A stretch of DNA of 34,877 bases from positions 1-34,877 of the forward strand of contig JAKAPU010000011.1 of assembly GCA_021806865.1 (NCBI GenBank), read 5' to 3'. The DNA comes from an archaeon. GTDB lineage: Archaea; Thermoproteota; Nitrososphaeria; Nitrososphaerales; CADDZS01. Position numbers and translations under genes: made by a program. Shown piece by piece: positions 15,339 through 24,421 of this stretch; within the stretch, counting starts at the first letter, position 1; each line of letters starts with the position of its first letter. The notes under the pieces are model-generated. The model saw only the letters and a program-made list of their open reading frames with translations. It had not been told where the DNA came from and made no database searches.

Positions 15339-16700
15339 ATGCACCGACCTTCTTCCTTAAAGACTGGTACAAGGTACCGCGCCGAATTGACGACTCTTGC
15401 ACTGATTTTCTTATTCATCTCAATTCCTGGCGGCCTCATGAGCATCTCGTCCGCACAAACCAGCGGAACGATTACCCAACAATGGGTAGATCAGCAAATG
15501 CTTCAATGGAAACCCTCGCTTAACAGTAGTATGGGATTTGGTGTTGTGTTTCAGGCCGCTTCTTATGATAACATCCTATTGTCGTATAATACTCCTCAAG
15601 TTGAGAATGCTAGTCTCAACATGTTGCTTTCAACTGGAGCTTCTTGTGTGAGGATTGACATAGGCTATGACGCGTGGCTCAAGAACAACAGTGCCGCTCA
15701 GACAGAACTCTCCTCTCTAGTCAATCAGATTAGATCTGCAGGTAAGTGTTTGATAATAGCTGATGCCGCTGCTGAGAGTTATCGCAAAGGGGGGCAATTA
15801 CCATGGAGTCAATTTGTAACGGCATGGCTTCAAAGAGTGCAAATACTGGCGTCAACTTTTCATCCTGATTATTACATTGTCATCAAAGAGCCTGGGTGGT
15901 ACGCACCCATGATATCTGATATATCTACCAATCCCTTGGTTCAAAACGCCAGTGAATGGGTCAATCTAACAGAAAGTCTAGCTTCGACAGTCAAGTCTGT
16001 TTCTCCAAACACCAAGATAGGTATTGCGATATCAGCTGACAGTCTGTCTACAAACCCCTCATTATATGTACCATTTCTCAGAGGCGTGGAACAGAATGCT
16101 GCTATCTCGTTCATTGGATTTGATATTTACACAGTTACAGGTTTCCAGAACACTCAAAGTTTCTTGACACAATATGGTGCTGGAGGTAAGGCGATCTGGA
16201 TCGCAGAATGCTGGAGTGGGGATGGAACTCAGATATTCGATAGTTCGAGGTCTAATCTCGATTCAAGTTGGATTCTGCTTGTCTATTACTTTGGTCAGAT
16301 GATAAATGCGAGCATGATTGTCCCCTTTTACACTAACCTGTTTGCTTCGTACAGTCTTACAGGGTCTTCTCCAACCCAAGCCTCACAAATAATCTCCCTG
16401 TACCAGCAGAGAACACCAGTTTTCTACGAATTTCAGAGCATAATAGCCTGCGCAAATTCGTCTTCGGACAGCGCTTGTTCAGGGAATGTCTCATCTTCTA
16501 CATCATCTGTTTCAACAAGTCCGTCAACATCATCATCCGAATCATCTTCATCCTCGTTTACTACGTCTGAAACTTCAACAAGTGGTCCTAGGGGACGTCA
16601 AACTTTACTTGAGGCTATTGGATTAGTTGCTGTCATCGTCTTGGTTGCTGGACTGGCGACATTTTACCGCGCTCGGTCACGAACACGTGGCAGATCTTAG
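15339..16700 (+). CDS. Anchored TIM-barrel glycoside-hydrolase-like surface protein
   Basis: This 453-aa exported protein has a signal peptide (TLALIFLFISIPGGLMSISSAQ, about 19-40). The domain at about 60-340 reads as a clan A TIM barrel: CVRIDIGYDAW, IVIKEPGWY with a probable acid/base Glu184, ISFIGFDIYTV, and WIAECWSGD with a probable nucleophile Glu290. A Ser/Thr-rich linker (about 390-430) precedes one C-terminal helix (AIGLVAVIVLVAGLATF) and an Arg-rich tail, so it is held on the outer face. The exact family (GH5- or GH53-like) and substrate are not clear. Glycosidase activity fits the glycan locus, where it could trim the organism's own surface sugar. Confidence 0.65.
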   Translation: MHRPSSLKTGTRYRAELTTLALIFLFISIPGGLMSISSAQTSGTITQQWVDQQMLQWKPSLNSSMGFGVVFQAASYDNILLSYNTPQVENASLNMLLSTGASCVRIDIGYDAWLKNNSAAQTELSSLVNQIRSAGKCLIIADAAAESYRKGGQLPWSQFVTAWLQRVQILASTFHPDYYIVIKEPGWYAPMISDISTNPLVQNASEWVNLTESLASTVKSVSPNTKIGIAISADSLSTNPSLYVPFLRGVEQNAAISFIGFDIYTVTGFQNTQSFLTQYGAGGKAIWIAECWSGDGTQIFDSSRSNLDSSWILLVYYFGQMINASMIVPFYTNLFASYSLTGSSPTQASQIISLYQQRTPVFYEFQSIIACANSSSDSACSGNVSSSTSSVSTSPSTSSSESSSSSFTTSETSTSGPRGRQTLLEAIGLVAVIVLVAGLATFYRARSRTRGRS

Positions 16701-16714
16701 GAAGGTCACTGTTT

Positions 16715-17416
16715 TTGCAGGCCGTCTACTGGAAGGTCATGTTAGTTTCCGTAACCTTAGTCATCTTGCTAATCATCCCATTTGTATCGAGGCCTAGTTG
16801 GAATTTGGCGGGGAGCACTCCGTTTAATCCGTCCGTTGTTCTTCTTTCTGTTTCAAATAACTTTACCTCAACTCAAAGTTCGGCTTCTAATTCTTCGTTG
16901 CTGCAAGGGAAAGTATCTATCGATGAAGCACTGTTCATTTCTACCGTGCCCAGTCGAATAACTATTGGAAAGAATTACACTGTGCAAGTGTTGGTTACTA
17001 ATACTCTCAATGAGCAAATGCCCATGATTATTCAGCTATTTGTCCCAGTCCAAATGATACTAGTTCATCCAGTTTTCATATCTGCAGTGGCAATCCCGGG
17101 GCAACAATATCTCGCAACATTCACAATTGTAGCGTATAACAGAGGATATGCAGGAAACGCGTACGTGAACTCTTCCGTTTCGTTACTTCCGCCTTCATCA
17201 AGCACGCCGGTAGTGGTCGCTTCTGTTAGCGCTCCCATTTTTGCTGTCAATAATTCGCCTTATTCTAATATAATCTTGACCTCTTCTATACTTGTAACTG
17301 TTCTACTTTGCACGCTCGTCTACTATATTATCAGAAGAAATAGAAAAAATCGGCTTGCCTTTTCTGCGCCTTCTTCGAACACTTTCACAGAACCTCGCGC
17401 TTCATCTTTGACATAG
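16715..17416 (+). CDS. Surface protein with N- and C-terminal membrane helices
   Basis: The 233-aa product has a signal anchor at about 9-26, an extracellular part with Asn-x-Ser/Thr sites (NFTST, NSSLL, NYTV), one beta-sandwich-like region (ITIGKNYTVQVLVTNTLN) typical of CARDB/NEW3-like archaeal surface domains, and a C-terminal helix (about 188-206, IILTSSILVTVLLCTLVYYI) followed by RRNRKNR. The TTG at 16715 and the ATG at 16739 are both possible starts. It follows the TIM-barrel gene by 14 bases, so they probably form one operon. The function is unknown. Confidence 0.6.
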   Translation: MQAVYWKVMLVSVTLVILLIIPFVSRPSWNLAGSTPFNPSVVLLSVSNNFTSTQSSASNSSLLQGKVSIDEALFISTVPSRITIGKNYTVQVLVTNTLNEQMPMIIQLFVPVQMILVHPVFISAVAIPGQQYLATFTIVAYNRGYAGNAYVNSSVSLLPPSSSTPVVVASVSAPIFAVNNSPYSNIILTSSILVTVLLCTLVYYIIRRNRKNRLAFSAPSSNTFTEPRASSLT

Positions 17417-17444
17417 GATTTCACAATGAATTTTCCCTCTATTT

Positions 17445-18494
17445 ATGAGAGAGAAAGAAAAAATGGATGGCACCCCAAGCAAATCTTCGATAGTCACGAT
17501 AGGAATGCCTACCAACAACTCAGCTTGGAGCTTGCCTCAAGTTCTCGAGAGCATTCTTGCATTCGATTTCGACTTGCGAAGGATACGCCTTGTCTTCGTT
17601 GACAATTTTTCGAAAGACAACACAGTACCAATTCTCAAGGAGTTCTTGTCAAAACATGGACAGAAGTTTGGGTCCTTTGTAATTGAAACTGCACATGCCA
17701 ATATACCTGAAGCACGCAATATTTGTTTTGAACGGGCAGAAGGAACAGATTATGTTTTCATGCTTGACTCTGATATAATTGCCCCTCCAGATTCCATTAA
17801 TGTTCTCTTGCATGATATTGCCTCGTACAACAATACTGCGATGGCATCATTTCCATGGGATCAAACCAATGCAAGAGCGCGAGCAAAAACGCTCTTCAAC
17901 GCTTTTGAGACGACAAAGACACAGGCCTACGCTTACAAAGTTGGCAATGGCTGTAACATAGTAACTATGGAAGCTTATCATGCGATAGGGGGTTTCAATC
18001 CTCGTCTGAATGTTCACGAGGACGGAGAGTTCTGCTATCGATTAAGGCGCCATGGCTACAATATCATTTGCGATTTCACTCGTGAAGGAGTACACCTAAA
18101 GCATGTAGCGGCGCCGGCGCGCTTTTACTTAAAATTCGCTTGGAATTCTTCAAACACCTACATTGAGATGTTGAAACTTAAATCTGGAATGCATATTTTG
18201 AAAGTGATTCTGTCACTTGCTTTGATTGTTTCATTCATTTTTCTATTTGTTTCCCCCGATTTTCTTTCAATTGGCTTGTTGATTGTTTCACTCAGCTTCG
18301 CCTTTTGGGTCAATACTAGTCGACGTGTCTTGGATGATGGAATAAAGGTCAAACCAAAGTACTTCTTGTTTGTTGCGCCAGTTCTAACTGCGCTAACAAT
18401 CTTGGTTGTTCTTATGGCGATCTACAGGGTAGCTTGGAGGTCGGTGTCTTCAAATCTTGGAGCTCGCCAGAAGGTCAAAGACAGTATTGGATAA
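17445..18494 (+). CDS. Membrane-anchored GT2-family glycosyltransferase
   Basis: This 349-aa GT-A enzyme opens with VTIGMPTNNSAWSLPQVLES, has VFVDNFSKDNT, the DxD metal motif in FMLDSDI (about 109-111), GGFNPRLNVHEDGEFCYRLR with the catalytic ED pair, and at the C-terminus two or three membrane helices (about 243-280 and 304-327). Enzymes of this build add sugar to a membrane-bound lipid or polymer on the cytosolic side. The ATG at 17463 (MDGTPSK) is an alternative start. It follows the surface-protein genes closely and is convergent with the ABC-2 permease gene. Confidence 0.85.
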   Translation: MREKEKMDGTPSKSSIVTIGMPTNNSAWSLPQVLESILAFDFDLRRIRLVFVDNFSKDNTVPILKEFLSKHGQKFGSFVIETAHANIPEARNICFERAEGTDYVFMLDSDIIAPPDSINVLLHDIASYNNTAMASFPWDQTNARARAKTLFNAFETTKTQAYAYKVGNGCNIVTMEAYHAIGGFNPRLNVHEDGEFCYRLRRHGYNIICDFTREGVHLKHVAAPARFYLKFAWNSSNTYIEMLKLKSGMHILKVILSLALIVSFIFLFVSPDFLSIGLLIVSLSFAFWVNTSRRVLDDGIKVKPKYFLFVAPVLTALTILVVLMAIYRVAWRSVSSNLGARQKVKDSIG

Positions 18495-18501
18495 CTAGAA
18501 G

Positions 18502-19302
18502 TCAAAGCAACTTTCTAGAAGTGAAAACAAGTACAATTGATATCAAAGCTGCAAACAAAACTAGCGCCCCAAGATTCAATTCTATTGTTTGAATTGGGAT
18601 AGAGACCTCGAAGAAAGCGTCACGACTTAACACAATTCCATAAGATACAGGATTTAATGATACGAGCCACCGAATCAAAATTGGAATTCTGGATTCAGGG
18701 TAGAACGCATTGCTGAGAAACATTATTGGAGTAACAAGCATCGAGCCTATAAGCTGTTGAGTAGGCCAACGTTTGATTCTCATAGAAATCATAAGAAAGA
18801 TGGAGGAATAGCCGTAAGACACTAACAGAATACTGGCGAGTAATAGTGCTATCCTGGCGATTGTAATATTTGATAGCTCAAGTCCAACTGGCACAGTGAG
18901 GATCATAAGAATTACGACTTGAGTGAAACCAAGAATTATTCCCCCGCATATTTTGGAAAACACAATTGTCTCTCGAGAAGTGGGTGAGACAAGCAATCGA
19001 TCTAAATATCCTTTGAAACGATCAGCAAATATTGACGCTCCAGTTCGGTTTGCGAAGGCCATGGGCAGAACCACAAACATTGCTGTCGCCAAGAAATTGA
19101 AATAATCAGGAGCTCCTTGTAGCGAACTTACACCACTTCCTGAAGCGAAAAAGGCGGCATTAAAGGCATTACCAAAGACAAAAATCCAGATTAGTGGACC
19201 AACGAAAAAAGTCACCGCAAGAATCGGAGATCTGATCCAATTTCGTAGTTCTCTAAGGACTAACGCCCACAGTTTTCCGAACGTTGATATGTCTAGTTCC
19301 AC
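18502..19302 (-). CDS. ABC-2 type exporter permease
   Basis: The 266-aa protein has six predicted membrane helices. The family block between helices 2 and 3 reads FADRFKGYLDRLLVSPTSRE, typical of DrrB/Wzm-like ABC-2 permeases for lipids, polysaccharides or drugs. It carries no ATPase domain, and no ATPase is beside it; the DrrA-like ATPase at 8580-9581 is the only candidate partner in the window. It heads toward the GT2 gene tail-to-tail and shares strand and short spacing with UbiA upstream. Confidence 0.85.
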   Translation of the reverse strand: MELDISTFGKLWALVLRELRNWIRSPILAVTFFVGPLIWIFVFGNAFNAAFFASGSGVSSLQGAPDYFNFLATAMFVVLPMAFANRTGASIFADRFKGYLDRLLVSPTSRETIVFSKICGGIILGFTQVVILMILTVPVGLELSNITIARIALLLASILLVSYGYSSIFLMISMRIKRWPTQQLIGSMLVTPIMFLSNAFYPESRIPILIRWLVSLNPVSYGIVLSRDAFFEVSIPIQTIELNLGALVLFAALISIVLVFTSRKLL

Positions 19303-19329
19303 CTCATTCTACTCTGTTTCTTTAGTAAA

Positions 19330-20355
19330 TCAACTGATCTTTCTGATTATATTGCTGTATGCATAACCATGATAGCCAAGTGTGATGGCAAGGAGCAGAA
19401 TTAGTGGATAGCGCTCCAGGTGCATGATTAACATTCCGTATGCCAAAATTGGCAGCACGAAGAAACGATATGCAAGATTAAGGTACATTATGTACGGAGG
19501 ATCGGTTGGTGTAACATACGTCTTTGCATATCCCAAGCGTTCTGCTACGTATAACGCTATTCCGCCTAATAAAACAACAAAAAAGCAAATGCTCAAAAGC
19601 AGACGCAAGGTCGGCACATAAAACCATGACAATCCAATTAGAAAGAGAAGAGACGCAAAACTCACGGGATTCAAGAACGAATTCACTATTTTCATCGACA
19701 GCTTTTCTCCTAGTTGGACAGCAAGCGTAGAAACTTTCGCTCTGGTATCTTCCTTGACATCGGCTGCCTGGTGCTTGAAGACACTCCAGCTTAGCTCCAT
19801 CACTGTAGGTAAGATTATGGTCCATACCGTGTAATAATTCATGTAGGTGAGAAAGACAAGTATAGGGAGCGGTCTTTCCATAACTGAATTTGCAAAAAAT
19901 CCCCAGAACTTTCGAACCTTAAATTTTATAGGTGGTATGGAATATAGGGCACCAAACAGATAGTTAATGGCTAGGACCAGCTTGAAGATGATCCCTCCCC
20001 CAATAAGAAATACTATCACCCAACTAAATAGGGCAGTTGAGATAATGAGAATTTCCATCGACCTCCTGCCCAATGAGTGACCGTGAATTGAATCTGCTCT
20101 GCCGCTCTTTGCATCAGCTTCTCTATCCATCAAATCATTGAGAATAAATCCCCAAGCCGCGCTTACCATCATGGCAATGAAAAGTCCTGATATTCCCCAA
20201 AGGTTGACATTCAGACTAGTCGAAAGTAGGACGAAAAAGATGGGGAAATACCAGTAGACTGATGGTCCAGCAATTGCAAGCTTCCAAGCTCTTAACCTGA
20301 AGACTGAAGTGATCTTTCCAAATACTCGTGATTGGGTCAAGATCTGTCTTCCCAT
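19330..20355 (-). CDS. UbiA-family prenyltransferase
   Basis: This 341-aa integral membrane enzyme transfers a prenyl group from a prenyl diphosphate to an acceptor. The first Mg-binding motif is NDLMDREAD (73-81) and the second is ADVKED (198-203); YSIPPIKFKVRKFWG at about 138-152 is also a UbiA signature. Eight or nine helices are seen. In archaea such enzymes make archaeol precursors, quinones or polyprenyl-linked sugars. Here it lies next to a geranylgeranyl-reductase-like gene and an ABC permease, so a lipid or lipid-carrier step is likely. Which acceptor is used cannot be told. Confidence 0.85.
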   Translation of the reverse strand: MGRQILTQSRVFGKITSVFRLRAWKLAIAGPSVYWYFPIFFVLLSTSLNVNLWGISGLFIAMMVSAAWGFILNDLMDREADAKSGRADSIHGHSLGRRSMEILIISTALFSWVIVFLIGGGIIFKLVLAINYLFGALYSIPPIKFKVRKFWGFFANSVMERPLPILVFLTYMNYYTVWTIILPTVMELSWSVFKHQAADVKEDTRAKVSTLAVQLGEKLSMKIVNSFLNPVSFASLLFLIGLSWFYVPTLRLLLSICFFVVLLGGIALYVAERLGYAKTYVTPTDPPYIMYLNLAYRFFVLPILAYGMLIMHLERYPLILLLAITLGYHGYAYSNIIRKIS

Positions 20356-20486
20356 TAATCTGTAGATTATTCTATTGAAACTCGATGTAATGTTCCTTTA
20401 ATGAATAATATGTCGCCAAAAGATGTTAGGTGCACAATGCCTATCGAATGATGCTTTCGAACGGTTAAGTTACCAGTCTTTCACAC

Positions 20487-21689
20487 TTAGGCTATCCTGA
20501 AGTCAGGTACAACCATTCGCTTCACTACATCCATGGCGAGGCCATACTTCATCCATTTGAGCGCCATGTCCATAACGAAACCAGGATCGGAGAAGACTAA
20601 TTTTCGGAGTGTTCGCGCGAAACCAGCGTTCACACTTTGCATTTGGACATACTTGTTTAACAATTCAATCAAATCATTAAAGTTCTTGTCACTCATGCTG
20701 TAAATGACCTTCTTCAGTTTATAATGACGCGAGAGAACCCCGCCTAACTCTTCCTTCCACATAGTTTCATAGGTAAGCGGTTGATCCTTCGAGACGGCAG
20801 ATCCTGCGAGAAAACCAGATTGCATGCCAAACCAAATTCCTCCCCCATGTAATGGACTACAAAAATGAGCAGCATCTCCAACCAACATCACATTTTTCTT
20901 TGTGGCTGTCTTTAGAGGAGGTGCCGTAGGGATAATGCCACCGTTTCTCTTTGTGATTTTGGTCTTGAACTCGGGATGCTTGTCAAGAAAAGCTTCTACC
21001 AGAAACTTCGGTTTTAATCCTAAACTTTCAGGTATTCCTAAACCCACACGTAGATGATGTTGTCCCTCAGGAAAACTCCATGCGTAGCCTAGTGGTGCAA
21101 CATCATGACCAAGGTACAGCCTAAACACCTCTGGATCTTGGACCGAATCATTCTCTATTGTGTACTCCATTCCAATATGGAGATCTTCAGGAGCAGGTCG
21201 TTGCCCCAGTCCAGAAGCAAGGCCAACACTGCTTGCTGTTCCATCAGCACCGACAACATAATGCGTTTTGAAATCACCATTCGTAGTGGACACTGTAATT
21301 TCCTTTCCGTGATGATTGTCCCATGAGAGGCCTTTAAACGACGTACCGGTCATAATAGTGCAACCAAGATCTATGACCTTATCTGAGAGCCACTTTACAT
21401 ACCGATCAGGAAAAAGAACCATACCATCAGGTTTGTCTTTTTTTAGGACAGCACTTTCTTCATTCGGGGCAACGAGCTCTACGCCAGAGAGATTTCCCGC
21501 AATACAATCACTCGGCGGTAATACATTCATTTTAGTAAGCCAATCAATGGGTACGGCACCAGTTGTGTTGACTGGAGTACCCGGCGTCTTTCTCTTGTCT
21601 ATCAGAAGAATGTTCTTTGATTTGCACGCAGAAATTGCAGTCATAAGGCCAGAGAATGAAGAGCCCACTATCACTAGGTCGTATTGCAT
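20487..21689 (-). CDS. Geranylgeranyl reductase-like flavoprotein
   Basis: This 400-aa FAD-dependent oxidoreductase starts with a Rossmann segment, YDLVIVGSSFSGLMTAIS, where the usual GxGxxG is GSSFSG (G11 replaced by Ser). Later come TTHYVVGADGTASSVG-type residues (VVGADGTASSVG at about 145-156), MEYTIEND, and LVGDAAHFCSPLHGGGIWFG, the second FAD-binding motif. These match archaeal geranylgeranyl reductases that saturate isoprenoid chains of membrane lipids or dolichol. It lies just upstream of UbiA on the same strand, with about 130 bases between. The lipid or carrier it acts on is an inference from context. Confidence 0.8.
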   Translation of the reverse strand: MQYDLVIVGSSFSGLMTAISACKSKNILLIDKRKTPGTPVNTTGAVPIDWLTKMNVLPPSDCIAGNLSGVELVAPNEESAVLKKDKPDGMVLFPDRYVKWLSDKVIDLGCTIMTGTSFKGLSWDNHHGKEITVSTTNGDFKTHYVVGADGTASSVGLASGLGQRPAPEDLHIGMEYTIENDSVQDPEVFRLYLGHDVAPLGYAWSFPEGQHHLRVGLGIPESLGLKPKFLVEAFLDKHPEFKTKITKRNGGIIPTAPPLKTATKKNVMLVGDAAHFCSPLHGGGIWFGMQSGFLAGSAVSKDQPLTYETMWKEELGGVLSRHYKLKKVIYSMSDKNFNDLIELLNKYVQMQSVNAGFARTLRKLVFSDPGFVMDMALKWMKYGLAMDVVKRMVVPDFRIA

Positions 21690-21735
21690 GACAAAGACTC
21701 ATCTCAACTATTGTCTTTGATAACTAGTTTTCAAT

Positions 21736-22041
21736 TTATGATCGGTTCTTCTTCATTGGTTCAGGGTCGGTTGGAACCTTAGATGATGCTGGAGTCTTTG
21801 CAGCAGAGATTGTCTCCTTCTGAAGAGATACGTGAGATGGTGCGGTTATCATAACATAACCCATCCATCCTAGAATGCCCGCCAAAACTAAAATCCCCAA
21901 AAGCATGGTAATCTTTATCGTGAATAGAGCCGTTTCATCATCCAAAAAAAACATGAAAGTTACGTAAGAAATTCCTAGTAGAACCGCAATAGTCACAAAC
22001 AAAATTCCAATTGACCTATCGCGTCGCATAAAATGCCCCAT
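21736..22041 (-). CDS. Small two-helix membrane protein
   Basis: The frame is open from 22176, but the first 45 codons look non-coding. The ATG at 22041 (MGHFMRRDRS) or the one at 22029 (MRRDRS) starts a protein of about 100 residues with two helices (SIGILFVTIAVLLGISYVTF, then IKITMLLGILVLAGILGWMG) and a Lys/Pro/Ser-rich C-terminal tail. It sits just upstream of the geranylgeranyl-reductase-like gene on the same strand. The function is unknown. Confidence 0.5.
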   Translation of the reverse strand: MGHFMRRDRSIGILFVTIAVLLGISYVTFMFFLDDETALFTIKITMLLGILVLAGILGWMGYVMITAPSHVSLQKETISAAKTPASSKVPTDPEPMKKNRS

Positions 22042-22450
22042 AGACGTATTGTCAGTTATATTTGTATTTCTGCAGTCTGTAATGCAAAGTTTTCGAATAG
22101 AATACTGAAAGCAACGTAGCGAAAGACGATATACGGTATTCTGCATTTCCTTGATTGAGCATCTATTGTGAATCACGAATGAGGAGGCCAGTCCTCAGTC
22201 TTTAGTAATAGCTCGTCATGACTCGTGGCGAGACTGGCTCACATTATCAACGAGTCAGCAAGGGTGGTTAGGCTCAACCAGTTTCCACCAGTTCATCATT
22301 TAGTTTGTCAGAGGGACGTGTCATAATCGAGCGAGAACGAAGAACTGGTTCTTAACAAACATACTGGAAAAAATGAATTTCAAATTCATCCGAGTGATTT
22401 TGAACTTCACTACGCTTAAGTGCGGGTGTTTTTCCAACTCGGAACCGAAA

Positions 22451-23005
22451 ATGTTTTCCAAGAAGTTAGCCTCAATCATGATACCTATTGCCTTACTATT
22501 TCTCCTAGGGACGATGCTTCCAACAGCATTTGGAGACAATCCCTCTGCCTCAGTCTATCCAACGAATATATCCCCGGATCAGTCTGTCAGTATAACTATC
22601 AGTGACAACAGTCAGTTTTCCGTTACTTCTGTTACATTGACTGGACCGGATGGCACAGTATTCGCATCCACTGTTTGCACTAACTTAGTAAACTGCCACG
22701 GGAGCTCTTCTAGTCCTGTAATACTATCCTTTGGTACCGGTGGGAACGGCTGGCGGGTAACGTCAGCTGGTTCTGGCTGTGCGGGGTACTCCTCGCCTCA
22801 AGTGGGCGATGGAGCGAATACCCATTGTAGCGGCTCATATACAATCTCTGTAAAGGGAGTAGCCATCTCAGGGACTCCAAGATTCACAGTTGCCGCAGGA
22901 TTTTCCGTGCCCGAATTTGGAATGCCTTTGTTCTTGGTCACAGTTTTAGGACTCTTGGTCTTTCAGACCATGAGAGTGAAACTGTCACGCAGTCGGAGAA
23001 TGTGA
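22451..23005 (+). CDS. Exported protein with VPEF C-terminal anchor
   Basis: The frame is open from 22373, but the ATG at 22451 gives a proper signal peptide (MFSKKLASIMIPIALLFLLG, then PTAFGD). The mature part has an immunoglobulin-like look: SVYPTNISPDQSVSITISDN, VTSVTLTGPDGTVF, four Cys that could pair. Near the C-terminus FSVPEFGMP precedes a helix (LFLVTVLGLLVFQTM) and an Arg/Lys-rich end, the same anchor as in the 1894-2910 protein (VPQFPG). It is followed after 4 bases by a GT4 gene, so the two are probably co-transcribed and the protein may be a glycosylation target. Confidence 0.7.
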   Translation: MFSKKLASIMIPIALLFLLGTMLPTAFGDNPSASVYPTNISPDQSVSITISDNSQFSVTSVTLTGPDGTVFASTVCTNLVNCHGSSSSPVILSFGTGGNGWRVTSAGSGCAGYSSPQVGDGANTHCSGSYTISVKGVAISGTPRFTVAAGFSVPEFGMPLFLVTVLGLLVFQTMRVKLSRSRRM

Positions 23006-23009
23006 CGCT

Positions 23010-24170
23010 GTGAAAATTCTAGAAATCTCCTCTTGCTTTCCCCCTAGTCGTGGCGGTGTAGAAAAATGTGTATACGAACTTTCAACAAGGTTCGCCAAGT
23101 CAGGTCACGAGGTTATTGTGACTACGTCAACTAGAGGGAAGAATGCAAAGACCCATCTCGAGAAACTTGAGGATATTATAATCTTAAGATTTGCAGAAAA
23201 GTTTCATCTTTTTGAAGCTCCATTGATACCTCAAATTGCACTCACTGCTCTGACTGAGGATTACGATGTTCTTCATGTGCATGGTATGTGTCCATCAATT
23301 ACCGACTTGAGTGTACTCTTTGCCAAAATGAGGGGAAAGCCAGTCGTGCTGACATATCATAACGATGCGGAGAGTGGAGAGTTTAGAGGATTATCAAAGC
23401 TAGCTGCATTTGTATATTCCTCACTTGCCTCTCTAATTGTGCGACTTTCTAACGTAGTGGTAAGCTCTACCATGTCTTACGCTGAAACAAGCGCCGCTTT
23501 GAGATTCTCTCTCGACAAAATCAAAGTGATTCCGATGGGAGTCGACACAAGAAAATACGATGCTTTTGATCTCAGTCGAAACTCGAATCTTGAAAGGACG
23601 CTCTTGTTTGTCGGTCAACTTAAGTATTACAAAGGCGTGAATGTTCTGCTTGACGCTGTTCATCATCTGCGCTCACGAGGACATTTGTTGAAGGTGAATA
23701 TTGTGGGCGAAGGCCCCGCGTTTGAGAGTCTCAAAGAGAAAGCAAAGGCTCTTGGTGTTGAAGAAGACGTGCGATTTCTCGGAAATGTCTCAGATGAAGA
23801 ACTACTCCAGTTATATGCGACGTGCGATTCGCTAGTTCTCCCTAGTCTAAATCGTCGGGAAGCTTTTGGAATAGTGTTGCTAGAAGCAATGGCTGCAGGC
23901 GGGTCCATAGTTGCAAGTGATATCCCGGGAGTAAACGAAGTTGCTCTAAAGGGCCATGGATTTCTTGCAAAGCCCAATGATCCTTACTCTCTTGCAAACT
24001 CGATACTCGACTCGCTTCAAAATCGGAGAAGATCTGACGATATGCGCAGAGTAGCTGAGGATCACTCCTGGGACAAGCTCGCTGAAAAATACGCTTCAAT
24101 ATTTGAAGATATAACGAAGAACGATGTGCCTAATGGCGGAAATCACGAACAAATAGCCCTTTCTAAGTGA
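23010..24170 (+). CDS. GT4-family glycosyltransferase
   Basis: The 386-aa enzyme starts at a GTG, 4 bases after the previous stop. The acceptor domain has SSCFPPSRGGVEKCVYELS (about 7-25); the donor domain has LLFVGQLKYYKGVNVLLDA and the E-x7-E block in SLNRREAFGIVLLEAMAAGG, then ASDIPGVNEV. Length and layout are normal for GT4. It is soluble, so it acts in the cytosol. It lies between two exported-protein genes. Substrates are unknown. Confidence 0.9.
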   Translation: MKILEISSCFPPSRGGVEKCVYELSTRFAKSGHEVIVTTSTRGKNAKTHLEKLEDIIILRFAEKFHLFEAPLIPQIALTALTEDYDVLHVHGMCPSITDLSVLFAKMRGKPVVLTYHNDAESGEFRGLSKLAAFVYSSLASLIVRLSNVVVSSTMSYAETSAALRFSLDKIKVIPMGVDTRKYDAFDLSRNSNLERTLLFVGQLKYYKGVNVLLDAVHHLRSRGHLLKVNIVGEGPAFESLKEKAKALGVEEDVRFLGNVSDEELLQLYATCDSLVLPSLNRREAFGIVLLEAMAAGGSIVASDIPGVNEVALKGHGFLAKPNDPYSLANSILDSLQNRRRSDDMRRVAEDHSWDKLAEKYASIFEDITKNDVPNGGNHEQIALSK

Positions 24171-24387
24171 CAATTAGTAAGCCAGTTCTGAGTTTTCGTT
24201 TCTACAAATCATCTTGTTTTAAGGTGTCAAAATTGAAATCTTATCGACTGTTGGCTGCCAACAAAAGCCAGGTGGTTTGTTTTCTTGAACAATTTCCAAA
24301 GTCAAACACGCACCTCGTCTCTTCGTTGCTAGTTGAATGGAGTCGGTAAACACCACACTTGGCTAAAGCGGCAATACCATGAAAAAT

Positions 24388-24397
24388 CTCTATATAA
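24388..24397 (+). promoter_or_regulatory. TATA box for the 24422 gene
   Basis: CTCTATATAA ends 25 bases before the TTG at 24422, so transcription would start at or just before the start codon. GGTGG at 24412-24416 may serve as a ribosome site if a leader exists. Confidence 0.45.
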
Positions 24398-24421
24398 CAG
24401 ACAGAGAATAGGTGGCTCTAC

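Noticed and set aside
24167..24349. 60-codon frame overlapping the GT4 stop (GTGA)
   Set aside because: The coupling position is attractive, but the sequence has no protein-like pattern or relatives that I recognise, and the next gene has its own TATA box.
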